The position numbers and the translations under genes are program-made. Of a DNA stretch of 64,000 nucleotides, positions 50,157 to 60,264 are shown one piece after another. The DNA lies in contig JAJFKY010000005.1 in assembly GCA_021772975.1 (NCBI GenBank), forward strand, positions 17,534 to 81,533. The letters are read 5' to 3'. How positions within the stretch are numbered: the stretch's first letter is position 1; each line of letters starts with the position of its first letter. The notes below the pieces were generated by a model that saw only the letters and a list, made by a program, of their open reading frames with translations, searched no databases and was not told the origin of the DNA. This stretch comes from Gammaproteobacteria bacterium. Its GTDB lineage: Bacteria > Pseudomonadota > Gammaproteobacteria > Xanthomonadales > Wenzhouxiangellaceae.

Positions 50157-51572
50157 TTATGTTTCTTTGCTGAGTATGGCGGTAGCATTGGCGAACGTGC
50201 CAAACACGATGATTCGGTCATCTGGACCGGCATCCCGTTGGGCTTTCGCCAAAGCCTGCTGGATAGATTGTAACGTTGTCGAAGGTGCTTGCGCACCTTT
50301 TGCCACCAATTGTTGCAATTGCTCAACCTGCAAGCCACGTTTTCCGATGCTGGGCGCCAGATACCAATGCTCAATCACCGCATCCAGCGCTGCTGCCACG
50401 CCCGCCACATCCTTATCGGCCAACATCGCCAGCACGGCCACGGTACGCCCGGCGACCGGCTGTGTCCGCAACAGGTCTGCCAACGCCGTTGCGGCATGCG
50501 GATTGTGCGCCACATCCAGAAAAACATCCGGTCGGGCCGACAACTGCTGCATTCTGGCAGGCGGTGTAACCAGCCACTCGGCATTGACTATGGCAGGGCT
50601 ATCCAGGCGGCTTAAATGCTGGGTGTCCATACTTGCATTAGCTGCTCCCATAGCTGCCTTTGCCGATCTGGCTTCGACTGCAGAGTTATGGGTGTCCTTA
50701 CTTTTACTGCTTTTACTCCCACATGAGTTATGGGTGTCCATACTTGCAAGCTGGCTCAGCAAAGTGGCAGCGGCCAGTGCGGTGGCGGCATTCTGCTGTT
50801 GATGCGCAGCCAGTTGCTGATCGGTATTGAGCGATAATGCTGACTGCCAGTTGCTGTGGAATTGATAGCCTTCAGTGCTACCGCGCAGCTGATAATCATG
50901 GGGATATTGATACAGCAACGCGCCCTGCCGCGCCGCCAGCTCGGCGATCACCGGCGGCGGATCGGGCTCACCACATACCAGTGGCCGGCCGGTGCGCAGG
51001 ATGCCGGCCTTCTCGCGGGCAATACTGTGACGGTCCGGCCCAAGCCACTCGCTATGGTCGATACCGATGCTGGTAATCACAGCAATATCCGCGTCAACCA
51101 CATTGACCGCGTCCAGCCGCCCACCCAGACCGACTTCCAGAATTGCCACCCGTGGCTGATGCCGGGCCAGCAGCACCAGCGCGGCCAGTGTGCCGAACTC
51201 AAAGTACGTCAGCGCCACCGCTGCGCGCGCACGCTCAACCTGAGCAAAAGCCTCCACCAGCTGGTCATCAGTGACCGGCCGGCTATTGATTCGAATACGC
51301 TCGTTATACGCCACGATATGCGGTGAGGTGTAAGCCAGGGTACTGATGCCCTGCAGTTGATAGAGCGCTTCCAGATAAGCAACCACCGAGCCCTTGCCGT
51401 TGGTGCCGGCAACGGTGATGATACGGACCGAGCTTAACTCCAGTTCGAGACGGTCCAGTACCTGTCGGACACGCTCCAGTCCAAGCTCGATCCGGTCCGG
51501 CTGCAGTGCTTCCAGCCGGACCAGCCAGCCGTTCAGAACGTGGTTTGACTGAGCATCGGCCTGGCGGGCCAT
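50157..51572 (-). CDS. folC: Bifunctional folylpolyglutamate/dihydrofolate synthase with in-frame repeat insertion
   Basis: 471 residues, about 40 longer than typical (~420-430). The P-loop AGTNGKGS near residue 57, the adjacent LQxxxxxxxLAYTSPH loop, HSEWLGPD, and the C-terminal FLDVAHNPHAA domain are all intact. Residues about 275-318 (nt 50621-50750) are an insertion with no counterpart: repeats of DTHNS/DTQHL in a linker before the conserved PxRxxxL block. The enzyme adds glutamate to dihydropteroate and folates. The insert keeps the frame, so the enzyme should still be made. Neighbours: accD upstream 56 bp, SPOR gene immediately downstream. Confidence 0.94.
   Translation of the reverse strand: MARQADAQSNHVLNGWLVRLEALQPDRIELGLERVRQVLDRLELELSSVRIITVAGTNGKGSVVAYLEALYQLQGISTLAYTSPHIVAYNERIRINSRPVTDDQLVEAFAQVERARAAVALTYFEFGTLAALVLLARHQPRVAILEVGLGGRLDAVNVVDADIAVITSIGIDHSEWLGPDRHSIAREKAGILRTGRPLVCGEPDPPPVIAELAARQGALLYQYPHDYQLRGSTEGYQFHSNWQSALSLNTDQQLAAHQQQNAATALAAATLLSQLASMDTHNSCGSKSSKSKDTHNSAVEARSAKAAMGAANASMDTQHLSRLDSPAIVNAEWLVTPPARMQQLSARPDVFLDVAHNPHAATALADLLRTQPVAGRTVAVLAMLADKDVAGVAAALDAVIEHWYLAPSIGKRGLQVEQLQQLVAKGAQAPSTTLQSIQQALAKAQRDAGPDDRIIVFGTFANATAILSKET
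50621..50750 (-). repeat. Threefold repeat inserted inside folC
   Basis: On the + strand GGGTGTCCATACTTGCA occurs at 50621-50637 and 50732-50748, with a variant GGGTGTCCTTACTTTT at 50690-50705. The start distances 69, 42 and 111 are all multiples of three. In the second and third copies the repeat is preceded by GAGTTAT. The encoded peptide repeats DTHNS/DTQHL. It looks like a small palindromic or REP-type element that has entered the gene. Confidence 0.65.
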
Positions 51573-51628
51573 GGTGTCAGTGCCGGATTAGCAGATTAGA
51601 CTGACAGATTAGACTGGCAGTCCGCGGT

Positions 51629-52501
51629 TCAGCGGGCAGCAGCCGAGGCTTGCCGGGCCAGCAATATGGCCAGTAAATCGGCAATCCGGTCGCGCATATC
51701 CCGCCGGTCAACAATCATATCAATAGCGCCTTTCTGGAGCAGAAACTCACTGCGCTGAAAACCCTCCGGCAGTTTCTCGCGCACCGTCTGCTCGATCACC
51801 CGCGGACCGGCAAAGCCTATCAGGGCTTTGGGCTCGGCGATATTGATATCTCCCAGCATCGCCAGACTGGCGGTAACGCCGCCGGTGGTCGGATGGGTCA
51901 GCACCGACAGGTAAGGCAGATGGGCAGCGGCCATTTTTGCCAGCCCCGCACTGGTTTTGGCCATCTGCATTAATGAGAACAGACCTTCCTGCATACGGGC
52001 GCCGCCACTGGCGGAAAAGCATATCAGCGGGGCCTGATGTTCCAGACAGTTATCGACCGCCACGCGGAATTTTTCACCCACCACTGAACCCATTGAGCCG
52101 CCCATAAAACGAAACTCAAAAGCACAGGCCACCACATCGCGGCCATGCAGCTTACCCCGCATCGCGATCAGGGCGTCTTTTTCCCCGACATTTTTTTGCG
52201 TGGCGGTGATTCGGTCCCGGTAACGCTTACTGTCCTTGAATTTAAGCATATCGACCGGCCCCAGATCGGTGGCCAGCTCAAACCGCTCATCTTCATCCAG
52301 AAATGTTTCCAGCCGCTGGCGCGCATTGATCTGGCCGTGATGCCCGCACTTGGGACATACGCCCAGATTACGCTGCAGTTCCGGCTGATATAGCACCGCT
52401 TCACAATCACGGCATTTGGTCCAGACGCCATCCGGCACCCGGCGCTTATCGGTCGCATCGGTACGGATGCGACCATGCATAATTCTCTGAAACCAACTCA
52501 T
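51629..52501 (-). CDS. accD: Acetyl-CoA carboxylase carboxyltransferase beta subunit
   Basis: 290 residues. The N-terminal zinc ribbon has Cys30, Cys33, Cys49 and Cys52 ([24 protein letters not shown]). The carboxyltransferase core contains [30 protein letters not shown], and [21 protein letters not shown], the biotin/acyl-CoA binding signatures. With the AccA subunit it transfers carboxyl from biotin to acetyl-CoA, making malonyl-CoA for fatty acid synthesis. The gene follows trpA by 46 bp and precedes folC, as in many gammaproteobacteria. Confidence 0.98.
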   Translation of the reverse strand: MSWFQRIMHGRIRTDATDKRRVPDGVWTKCRDCEAVLYQPELQRNLGVCPKCGHHGQINARQRLETFLDEDERFELATDLGPVDMLKFKDSKRYRDRITATQKNVGEKDALIAMRGKLHGRDVVACAFEFRFMGGSMGSVVGEKFRVAVDNCLEHQAPLICFSASGGARMQEGLFSLMQMAKTSAGLAKMAAAHLPYLSVLTHPTTGGVTASLAMLGDINIAEPKALIGFAGPRVIEQTVREKLPEGFQRSEFLLQKGAIDMIVDRRDMRDRIADLLAILLARQASAAAR

Positions 52502-52547
52502 CGCTTCATTCTAGCTTAATTATTACCCGCAATACGATATTGTCCGG

Positions 52548-53360
52548 TCACGCTGTCACCGCAGCCGCACGATCATCCAGCGCGGCCCGGATAGGCCGCA
52601 GAAAATCCGCCGCGGCGACCGCGACATCATCCGCCTGACGCAGACATTCCACCAACGCGCTGCCGATCACCACGGCATCGGCATGCGCCGCCACGGTTAC
52701 CGCATCGACCGGCGACTTGATACCGAAACCGACTGCAACCGGCAGCCGGGTATGCTGCCGCAGACTGGCCACCGGTTGTGCCAGCGCAGCCTGATCCAGA
52801 CTCGCCGCACCGGTCACACCCTTCAGCGATACGTAATATACGAATCCCGAAGACATCGCACAGATACTGGCGATCCGCTGTTCGGTAGAAGTCGGCGCAA
52901 TCAAAAAGATTTGATCGATCTGCTGGCTGGCAAGGATAGCCTGAATTGACTCAGCTTCTTCCGGCGGACAGTCCACCAGCAGCACCCCATCAACGCCCGC
53001 CTCCGCTGCATCGCGGGCAAACTCGTTATGCCCGTAGCGCTCAATCGGGTTCATATAACCCATCAACACAATCGGGGTGCTCTGGTCGCCGCGGCGAAAT
53101 TCACGCACCAGTTCCAGCACGCCACGCAGGGTCATGCCGGCTGCGATGGCGCGCTCACAGGCTTTCTGGATCACCGGACCGTCCGCCATCGGATCAGAGA
53201 ACGGCATACCCAACTCGATAATATCAGCGCCATGCCGGACCAGCGCCTGCATGGCGCTAAGCGTTTTGTCGGCCCCACCATCACCGGCGGTGATAAAGGG
53301 AATCAAAACGCTGCGCCTGGCTTCCGCACAGGCCGCATAACAGGCTGCAATCCGGCTCAT
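52548..53360 (-). CDS. trpA: Tryptophan synthase alpha chain
   Basis: 270 residues. [19 protein letters not shown] contains the catalytic Glu, and [15 protein letters not shown] the catalytic Asp, of indole-3-glycerol-phosphate cleavage. The C-terminal [28 protein letters not shown] is the phosphate-binding end of the TIM barrel. It works as an alpha-beta complex with TrpB, whose gene overlaps it by four bases. Part of a trpF-trpB-trpA unit. Confidence 0.97.
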   Translation of the reverse strand: MSRIAACYAACAEARRSVLIPFITAGDGGADKTLSAMQALVRHGADIIELGMPFSDPMADGPVIQKACERAIAAGMTLRGVLELVREFRRGDQSTPIVLMGYMNPIERYGHNEFARDAAEAGVDGVLLVDCPPEEAESIQAILASQQIDQIFLIAPTSTEQRIASICAMSSGFVYYVSLKGVTGAASLDQAALAQPVASLRQHTRLPVAVGFGIKSPVDAVTVAAHADAVVIGSALVECLRQADDVAVAAADFLRPIRAALDDRAAAVTA

Positions 53361-54610
53361 ACCTCGATACCTTCCAGCGCCGCTACGGTATGTACATCTT
53401 TGTCGCCACGCCCGGATAGATTGACCAGGATTGTCTGCTCGGGTGACATCGTGGCCGCCAGCCGGGTAGCGTAGGCGATGGCGTGCGCGCTTTCCAATGC
53501 CGGCAGGATGCCTTCCAGGCGGGTTAACTGATGAAATGCCTGCAAGGCTTCCTGATCGGTCACACTGACGTAATGCGCCCGGCCGGAGTCTTTCAGCCAG
53601 GAATGCTCCGGCCCGACCCCGGGATAATCCAGCCCAGCTGAAACTGAATGGGTTTCGCGAATCTGGCCGGCGTCATCGTCCAGTAGATAAGTCCGGCTGC
53701 CATGCAGCACCCCGGGCCGGCCGCCACCCAGGCTGGCGGCGTGCTGGGTGCCGTCGGTGCCTTCACCACCGGCCTCCACACCATACATCGCCACATCCGG
53801 GTCATTAATGAACGGATAAAACAGGCCCATGGCATTCGAGCCGCCACCCACACAGGCCACCAGTGCATCCGGCAGACCGTCATACTGCTGCTGCATCTGT
53901 TCGCGCGATTCGCGCCCGATGACCGAGTTAAAATCCCTGACCAGCATCGGATAGGGATGCGGACCGGCGACCGTGCCAATCACATAGAAAGTATCATCCA
54001 CGTTGGTGACCCAGTCACGCAGGGCTTCGTTCATGGCATCCTTGAGGGTCTTGGAGCCACTATCCACGGAGCGCACCTGGGCGCCCAGCAGACGCATACG
54101 GAATACATTGATCGCCTGCCGCTGAATATCCACTTCACCCATGTAGACCACGCACTCCAGACCCAGCCGTGCGGCGATGGTGGCGGTGGCCACCCCGTGC
54201 TGTCCGGCGCCGGTTTCGGCAATAACGCGTTTTTTACCCATAAATTCAGCCAGCAGGGCCTGACCGACGGTATTGTTAATCTTATGCGCACCGGTATGGT
54301 TAAGGTCTTCACGCTTGAGAATAATCCGCGCGCCGCCGATACTTTCCGATAACCGTCTGGCTTCGTACAGTGGGGAAGGACGGCCGACATAATCCTTCAG
54401 GTCGCGGGCAAAACGGCGGACAAATTCAGGGTCCTGACGCCAGCGCAGATAGCTCTTTTTCAACTCATCCAGGGATGCCATCAGAGTTTCTGAAACGTAA
54501 CTGCCGCCGTAGTCACCAAAATGACCGGCACTGTCGGGCTGCTGGTTGAGATTCTGCCCGAATTGCCAGGCGTCGGGAATATTATCCAGCCTGTTGGTCG
54601 ATTTTTGCAT
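53357..54610 (-). CDS. trpB: Tryptophan synthase beta chain
   Basis: 417 residues. PLP-binding Lys110 lies in [13 protein letters not shown]. The glycine-rich phosphate loop is [15 protein letters not shown], and the C-terminal half carries [12 protein letters not shown] and the NLSGRGDKD end. It catalyses indole plus serine to tryptophan. Its start codon lies inside the end of trpF (29-base overlap) and its stop overlaps trpA (4 bases), so expression is tightly coupled. Confidence 0.97.
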   Translation of the reverse strand: MQKSTNRLDNIPDAWQFGQNLNQQPDSAGHFGDYGGSYVSETLMASLDELKKSYLRWRQDPEFVRRFARDLKDYVGRPSPLYEARRLSESIGGARIILKREDLNHTGAHKINNTVGQALLAEFMGKKRVIAETGAGQHGVATATIAARLGLECVVYMGEVDIQRQAINVFRMRLLGAQVRSVDSGSKTLKDAMNEALRDWVTNVDDTFYVIGTVAGPHPYPMLVRDFNSVIGRESREQMQQQYDGLPDALVACVGGGSNAMGLFYPFINDPDVAMYGVEAGGEGTDGTQHAASLGGGRPGVLHGSRTYLLDDDAGQIRETHSVSAGLDYPGVGPEHSWLKDSGRAHYVSVTDQEALQAFHQLTRLEGILPALESAHAIAYATRLAATMSPEQTILVNLSGRGDKDVHTVAALEGIEV

Positions 54611-55256
54611 CAGCTCTTGCTACCTCATTTACAAATCGTTGCATTGTGGCATGATTTTTAATGCCGGGTGAAGCTTCAATGCCACTGGAAACATCCACTG
54701 CGAATGGCTGTACCGCCAGCACCGCCCGGGCCACGTTATCCGCACCCAGGCCACCGGCCAGATAGATCGGCAGAGCGGGATTATCGGGAATGCGTTGCCA
54801 GTCAAATACTCTGCCCTGACCGCCGCGCTGCCCGCTACGGTGTGCATCCAATACCAGCGCAACCGGCTGGTGGCCCTGCTCAGGGCTTTTCCAGCGCCGT
54901 ATTTCGGTCGCGATGTCCTGATCCTCACCAGCCGCAATAGCCTTAGTCCAGGGCCGGCCAAACTGCGCACAAAAAGCCGCTTCTTCCTGACCATGAAACT
55001 GCAGCTGATCCAGCGGCACAGCCTGCAGCACCGCCCGCACCTGGTCCGCGCTGGCCTGCATAAATAAACCAGTCAGTGTCACTGACGGGCATTGCGCGGC
55101 ATGCACCGCGCTGGCAATTTCAGCCGCCTGAGTGGTATCCAGATGCCGGGGTCCGCCGGCAAACACCAGTCCGATTTCATCGACGCCCAGCTGCGCCGCA
55201 TACACGGCATCATGGGCCTGGGTGAAACCGCAAAATTTGATTCGTGTCTTATGCAT
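54582..55256 (-). CDS. trpF: Phosphoribosylanthranilate isomerase
   Basis: 224 residues from the ATG at 55256; a TTG in frame is the alternative start one codon earlier. [27 protein letters not shown] contains the catalytic Cys, and [30 protein letters not shown] contains the catalytic Asp and the phosphate site. It carries out the Amadori rearrangement in tryptophan synthesis. It starts a leftward unit with trpB, trpA and probably accD and folC. I saw no leader peptide or attenuator in the short gap to truA. Confidence 0.95.
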   Translation of the reverse strand: MHKTRIKFCGFTQAHDAVYAAQLGVDEIGLVFAGGPRHLDTTQAAEIASAVHAAQCPSVTLTGLFMQASADQVRAVLQAVPLDQLQFHGQEEAAFCAQFGRPWTKAIAAGEDQDIATEIRRWKSPEQGHQPVALVLDAHRSGQRGGQGRVFDWQRIPDNPALPIYLAGGLGADNVARAVLAVQPFAVDVSSGIEASPGIKNHATMQRFVNEVARADAKIDQQAG

Positions 55257-55314
55257 CAATAGATGTCCGCGCCGGGCTGAACAGATAATTCAACTACACC
55301 GTGATCAGTTACGC

Positions 55315-56184
55315 TCAAGCCTGCTGACATATGGCTGCCTGTTTAACCGCACCGATGCGCTGCCCGCTTGCTTGCAGATACTGATGACTGAGACCGAAAT
55401 GCTCAGGATAAGCAGCTGATAAAAAAAACAAACCCTGCGCCGGCGCGGTGATGCCTGCCTGAGTACGATCACGCGCGGCCAGTGTCTGCTGCAGCCACTC
55501 ATGACTGTGCTCGCCGGTACCTACCGCCAGCAGGCTGCCGGCAATATTTCTGACCATGTGATACAAAAATGCATTCGCCGTGATCTGTATATTCACCCAC
55601 TCACCCTCTCGCTCAACAGCAATCGACAACACCTTCCGGCGAGCGGATCTGGACTGACAGCCGCTGCCGCGAAAACTGCTGAAATCGTGCTCGCCCAGCA
55701 GGCTTTGAGCCGCATGGTGCATGGCCTCGGTATCCAGCGGACGGTGACACCAGGCGCTGAAATCACGCTCCAAGGCAGGCCGCACACGGCGGTTACAGAT
55801 TCGATAGGTATAACTGCGTGAGATAGCGGAGAACCGTGCATGAAAATCACCGCTGACCGGTTTGACCCATAATACCGTCGCGGCAGGCGGCAGATTAGCA
55901 TTCAAACCCAACAGCCAGGCACGCTGATCGCGCTGTGCGGTACTATCGAAATGCGCAATCTGTGCGCGTGCATGTACCCCCCGGTCAGTGCGCCCGGCCG
56001 CCTGCACCTGACAAGCATGATCGGCCACCTTGCTTAAGGCCTGTTCGAGTACTTCCTGCACGGTCGGGGACTGGCGCTGCCACTGCCATCCATAGAAAGC
56101 GCTGCCATCGTATTCAATGGCCAGCGCATAGCGTTGCGTGGCTGGTTCCGACCCGCTTAAGGCGGCTGGCAAAGAATCGGACAT
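55315..56184 (-). CDS. truA: tRNA pseudouridine(38-40) synthase
   Basis: 289 residues. Catalytic Asp67 sits in AAGRTDRGVHARAQ. YDGSAFYGWQWQ at the N-terminus and ANAFLYHMVRNIAGSLLAVG near the C-terminus are family signatures. It converts uridine to pseudouridine at positions 38-40 of the anticodon arm. A C-terminal extension after the core is mildly longer than in E. coli (270 residues). The gene lies between fimV and trpF, the usual order. Confidence 0.97.
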   Translation of the reverse strand: MSDSLPAALSGSEPATQRYALAIEYDGSAFYGWQWQRQSPTVQEVLEQALSKVADHACQVQAAGRTDRGVHARAQIAHFDSTAQRDQRAWLLGLNANLPPAATVLWVKPVSGDFHARFSAISRSYTYRICNRRVRPALERDFSAWCHRPLDTEAMHHAAQSLLGEHDFSSFRGSGCQSRSARRKVLSIAVEREGEWVNIQITANAFLYHMVRNIAGSLLAVGTGEHSHEWLQQTLAARDRTQAGITAPAQGLFFLSAAYPEHFGLSHQYLQASGQRIGAVKQAAICQQA

Positions 56185-56193
56185 CCCGGCATA

Positions 56194-59097
56194 TCAGTCA
56201 GCTAGCTGGTCACGCATTTGCTGCACTTCCTGACGTTGCTGGGCGCTGCCGGAAGCACCGATTTCATCCAGAATGGTGGACATCGCTTCGCGGTCCCCCA
56301 TGGCCAGATAAGCGCGCGCCAGATCAAGCTTGACATCAATGCTGTCATCGTCGTACAGACTCGACTGCACCGGTTCTTCAGGGTCTGCCTGCTGCTCACT
56401 ATCAGGGCTTGGAGGGTCCGCCAGACTGGCTGAAAAAGGATCGTCCAGACTGTGCTCATCGGCAGGCATGGCCGGTTTTGCCGGTGTTTCCTCAGCTTCA
56501 TCTGGAGACTGCTCCCGGGCTTGCCGGGACCATAGCCGGTCAGCCTCGTTGGGACGCAGTGGCGCGGTCTCGACCGGGATGTCTGATGCTATCTCCGGTG
56601 AGGGCTCCTGGACCGACTCATCGATGGCTTCATCAACCGGATTTTCCTCCAGTTCATCAAACACCGGATCCTGATCGTGGCTGGAAGTATCCAGCGTATC
56701 GTCAGCCGTCAGCTCTGCGGCCTGGATATCATCAGCATCCGGCAGCGCATCAGCATCCACGGCCAGATCACCTTCTTTAAGATCGTCCGGCTGATGATCC
56801 TGCAGCTCAACTGACTCATCTTCATCAGCACCAATTTGCTCGGTACCGAATAAATCATCATCAGACTCAGCCTCTGACAACTCATCCGCAAGCTCAAGTT
56901 CGTCGGCGGTCACGCCATGCTCACTTTCCAGCTCAGCATCATCAGAATCACTCTCGAGTGCTGCATTCAGAGCGGACTCCAGATCCTCATCGTCGTCGTC
57001 TTCATCCAGGTTGATGACCGGCACGCTATCGATATCCTCATCCGGCGTCCGCTGTTCATCATCTTCACTCAGCCAGTCAGCCTCTAGTTCATCATCATGC
57101 TGATCTGGAGCAGGCTCACCAATATCCTCAGCCTCCAGATCAGCAGCATGGCTGAGCGCTGTATCGCTGTCACTATCCGCTATCGATACATCGTCATCTG
57201 CCGCCGAATCCTGCTCCGCCAAATCATCACCCGGCTCGTTACCCAACTCATCATCCGCATGCTCATCCGGCTCACTTGGAAAGAGCTTGGCGGCGGCCAG
57301 CGCATCGGCTTCGCGCTGTTCGCTCAGCGCGGCTTTGCGTGAACTGCTCTGGGTGACCAGGCGATCCAGCAAATCGGACGATTCCGCGGGTTCATTGCGC
57401 AGCACGCCACGCAACAGCAACCAGACTACAACCGGTAATGCTATCAGCAGTAACAATATCACCAGCAGCAGGGCAAAACCGGTCGCGCCACGCGGCAGCC
57501 AGGTTTGACTGTTCTGCAAGTCGCGCCAACCGGCACTTTCCCAGATCGGCCAGCTCCAGCGCGCCTCGTCAGCGCCAAGCTCATCGCTGGAATCTGACTC
57601 GGCAACCGGACTATCTGTCGGCGTGCCGTCTTGAGCAGCCGTTGACGCATTGCCACCGGCAAAATCGTCCGCCGCGGGCGTTGCCGGATCCTGAGCCAGT
57701 GTGCGCTGGACATTCTCGTCAGGCCCCATATCGTTATCGGCACTTACCTCAGCGCCCTGAGGCGCCAGCTGGTCTGATTGACCGCTGAAGTCAAGCGCCA
57801 GGACGGAGGCTTCCGGATCAATACCGGCCAGCCCGGTCTGATCGGAACCGTCATCCGACTGCAGTTGGTCACCAACTTCACCATCCATTTGATTGTCAGC
57901 CTGGCCAGCAATCCCACTGGCAGCAGAGTTATCAGCCTGCGCAAGGTCGGCATCAGCCTCGCGTGGCTGTGGCTGTTCCAGTTGCTGCTGCAACCGGGCC
58001 AGTGTGCTGTTACTGATGGATATCTCCGATTCGCGCTCGGTCAGAGTATTTTCCAATTGACCGACCTGCTCGCGCAGGGCTTCATTCTCACGCCTGGTGG
58101 CAATCAGCTCTTCTTCCAGACGCGATAACCGCAAGGCCAGAATATTGTCGCCGCCGCCATCAATACCTATGCGGCTGTCTTCACCACCGCGCAGCAGTTC
58201 CAGCCGCGCGCCGCGCCCGGACGACTGCCAGGCCTGATTCTGTTGTTCGATCAGCACCAGCGCCTGCTCGCGATCGGTGCGCGCCAGGCTACTGGTATCC
58301 GGCAGCGTCAGCAGCACATCACTGCGCAGCGTGTTGACATTGGCCGGGTCTTCCAGTGCATTGGGGTTGGCCTGTTGCAACGCAATCAGAATCTGCTGCG
58401 GGGTAAAACCGACATCCCGGGAAATACGCTCAGCAATGCTCCATAAGGTCTCGCCCTCGCGCACTGGTCCGTAAGTTCCCGAACTCAGACCAGTATTGCT
58501 ACGGGCTGGCGTCGAGCTAACCGCAGCTGAGCTGCTGCGAGCCGCCGGCGGCGCTGTGATGGTGCGGGCATTGTTTGCTGGAGAGCTGTCCGCGGACTGC
58601 CCAAAAGTGGCCCGGCTGGAACCGATAGTGCGCGGCCGGCTATTGGCCTGCGGCAACGGATCCAAAAACAGAATAAAGGGCTTGCTCTGTAACTCCTGCC
58701 CGGTGACCTGCAGGCTCAACAACACCTGCAGGACCGGTTCACGAACCGGCTGCTGAGACTGCAAAGCAACGAATATGTTGCCATTTTCCTCCACAAAACT
58801 GACCTGCAGCGTGAGATTATCCGGCAGCAGCGTCACGCCCGCGCGCACCCATTCGGTCAGCGGCGCCAGACTGACCAGTGCGCCCTGCATATTCTTATCA
58901 TTGCCATCGATAACATTGATGCGCACATCCAGGTTCTGACCCAGAAATGAACGGATACTGGGGGAGCCCATTTCCACCGCCCACACCGACGGCACGGCCA
59001 GCAGCATAAGTACACTGTAAATCCATCCCCGCAGGAATAGTTTTGTGCGCTGCCGGTAGCAGCGAGATTTATTGTTATGGGACAGTGATGGTTTCAT
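56194..59097 (-). CDS. fimV: FimV-family peptidoglycan-binding polar organiser
   Basis: 967 residues. Signal peptide, then a periplasmic N-terminal domain (MGSPSIRSFLGQNLDVRINV), a LysM domain (about 213-265, VREGETLWSIAERI, peptidoglycan binding), a coiled coil, a membrane helix (FALLLVILLLLIALPVVVWLLL), a very acidic cytoplasmic region of Asp/Glu-rich low complexity, and the conserved C-terminal TPR-like motif (DVKLDLARAYLAMGDREAM...). It is involved in pole organisation, type IV pilus assembly or twitching motility in Pseudomonas and relatives. It lies next to asd and truA, as is typical. Confidence 0.93.
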   Translation of the reverse strand: MKPSLSHNNKSRCYRQRTKLFLRGWIYSVLMLLAVPSVWAVEMGSPSIRSFLGQNLDVRINVIDGNDKNMQGALVSLAPLTEWVRAGVTLLPDNLTLQVSFVEENGNIFVALQSQQPVREPVLQVLLSLQVTGQELQSKPFILFLDPLPQANSRPRTIGSSRATFGQSADSSPANNARTITAPPAARSSSAAVSSTPARSNTGLSSGTYGPVREGETLWSIAERISRDVGFTPQQILIALQQANPNALEDPANVNTLRSDVLLTLPDTSSLARTDREQALVLIEQQNQAWQSSGRGARLELLRGGEDSRIGIDGGGDNILALRLSRLEEELIATRRENEALREQVGQLENTLTERESEISISNSTLARLQQQLEQPQPREADADLAQADNSAASGIAGQADNQMDGEVGDQLQSDDGSDQTGLAGIDPEASVLALDFSGQSDQLAPQGAEVSADNDMGPDENVQRTLAQDPATPAADDFAGGNASTAAQDGTPTDSPVAESDSSDELGADEARWSWPIWESAGWRDLQNSQTWLPRGATGFALLLVILLLLIALPVVVWLLLRGVLRNEPAESSDLLDRLVTQSSSRKAALSEQREADALAAAKLFPSEPDEHADDELGNEPGDDLAEQDSAADDDVSIADSDSDTALSHAADLEAEDIGEPAPDQHDDELEADWLSEDDEQRTPDEDIDSVPVINLDEDDDDEDLESALNAALESDSDDAELESEHGVTADELELADELSEAESDDDLFGTEQIGADEDESVELQDHQPDDLKEGDLAVDADALPDADDIQAAELTADDTLDTSSHDQDPVFDELEENPVDEAIDESVQEPSPEIASDIPVETAPLRPNEADRLWSRQAREQSPDEAEETPAKPAMPADEHSLDDPFSASLADPPSPDSEQQADPEEPVQSSLYDDDSIDVKLDLARAYLAMGDREAMSTILDEIGASGSAQQRQEVQQMRDQLAD

Positions 59098-59118
59098 TAG
59101 AATATTCTCTAGTCGATT

Positions 59119-60198
59119 CTAGGCCGCGGCTTCAACCGAGACTGATGATTGTGCCGGCCATCTGCCACTGCTGAGCAGATATTCAGCAATCTGGACCGCA
59201 TTCAAGGCAGCTCCCTTGCGGATGTTGTCCGCAACCACCCATAGATTGATCCCGTTGGGATGCGACAGGTCCTTGCGCAGACGGCCGACATAAACGTCAT
59301 CTTTACCGGCTGCATGAGTTACCGGGGTTGGCCAGTCAGTGCTGTCGGCTGACAGAATGACTCCCCGCGTCTGTTCTGTTACCCGCCCCGCTTCAGTCAC
59401 GCTGATGGCCTGCCGGGTTTCGATATGTATTGCCATGGCATGTCCAAAAAAAACCGGAACACGCACGCAAGTGGCATTCACTCCGATGTCCTGATCAGCA
59501 AAAATCTTGCGGGTCTCCCACAGCATTTTCATTTCTTCACGGCTATAGCCATTGTCCTGCAATGCATCGATCTGCGGCTGTACATTAAATGCCGCGACCT
59601 CACCGTTGTGCTCGGTGTCCAGGTTCTGAAACGACAGCCGGCTGGCTGTTTGCCGAGCCAGCGTTTCCAGCTGGCTGCGCCCTGCCCCGGAAACCGACTG
59701 GTAAGTGGCGATGTTAATCCGGGCAATGCCAACCGCTTGTTGAATCCCTTGCAGGGCCATCAGCATCTGAATGGTGGAACAGTTTGGATTGGCAATGATA
59801 GCGCCCTGTCCGGCGGGCAGATCATCCAGCAGTGTGCCGTTAATTTCCGGCACAATTAAGGGAATGTCATCCTGATAACGAAAACCGGAAGAGTTATCGA
59901 TCACCACGCAACCAGCCGCCGCGGCCCGGGGTGCGTATTCCCGGGCAACATCCGCCCCGGCTGAAAACAACGCGATATCCGCCTGCGAAAAATCAAACGC
60001 CGCCAGATCATCCACCGGCAGACTGCGCAGACCATATTCCACCTGGCGCCCGACCGAACGGTTACTGGCCAGGGCATGGATTTTATCAGCCGGAAATTTA
60101 CGCTCGGCCAGAATGCTGAGCATGGTCTCGCCAACCAATCCGGTAGCTCCGACCACCGCAACACGTAATCCTTTAGCGTTTGCTGATGATTCACTCAT
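59119..60198 (-). CDS. asd: Aspartate-semialdehyde dehydrogenase
   Basis: 359 residues. The Rossmann motif VAVVGATGLVGETML and catalytic Cys140 in ANPNCSTIQ are clear, as is the active-site His region (RVPVFFGHAMAIHIE). It reduces aspartyl phosphate to aspartate semialdehyde, the branch point to lysine, methionine and threonine. The chain has ~20 extra residues compared with the shorter asd. It is upstream of fimV, as in Pseudomonas. Confidence 0.96.
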   Translation of the reverse strand: MSESSANAKGLRVAVVGATGLVGETMLSILAERKFPADKIHALASNRSVGRQVEYGLRSLPVDDLAAFDFSQADIALFSAGADVAREYAPRAAAAGCVVIDNSSGFRYQDDIPLIVPEINGTLLDDLPAGQGAIIANPNCSTIQMLMALQGIQQAVGIARINIATYQSVSGAGRSQLETLARQTASRLSFQNLDTEHNGEVAAFNVQPQIDALQDNGYSREEMKMLWETRKIFADQDIGVNATCVRVPVFFGHAMAIHIETRQAISVTEAGRVTEQTRGVILSADSTDWPTPVTHAAGKDDVYVGRLRKDLSHPNGINLWVVADNIRKGAALNAVQIAEYLLSSGRWPAQSSVSVEAAA

Positions 60199-60264
60199 CT
60201 ATCATATTCCTGCTGGTTTCAATCAAGACAATAAGTCAGACAGTTGTTGAAGTTAACGCACTAT

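Noticed and set aside
55257..55314. A trp leader or attenuator upstream of trpF
   Set aside because: The gap to truA is too short, and no run of Trp codons or alternative hairpins is visible.
56194..59097. The Asp/Glu-rich repeats in fimV as an expanded repeat
   Set aside because: A long acidic low-complexity cytoplasmic region is normal for FimV proteins.
51629..60198. trpBA inserted between trpF and accD as an unusual arrangement
   Set aside because: The trpF-trpB-trpA-accD-folC order is common in proteobacteria; Pseudomonas is the exception.
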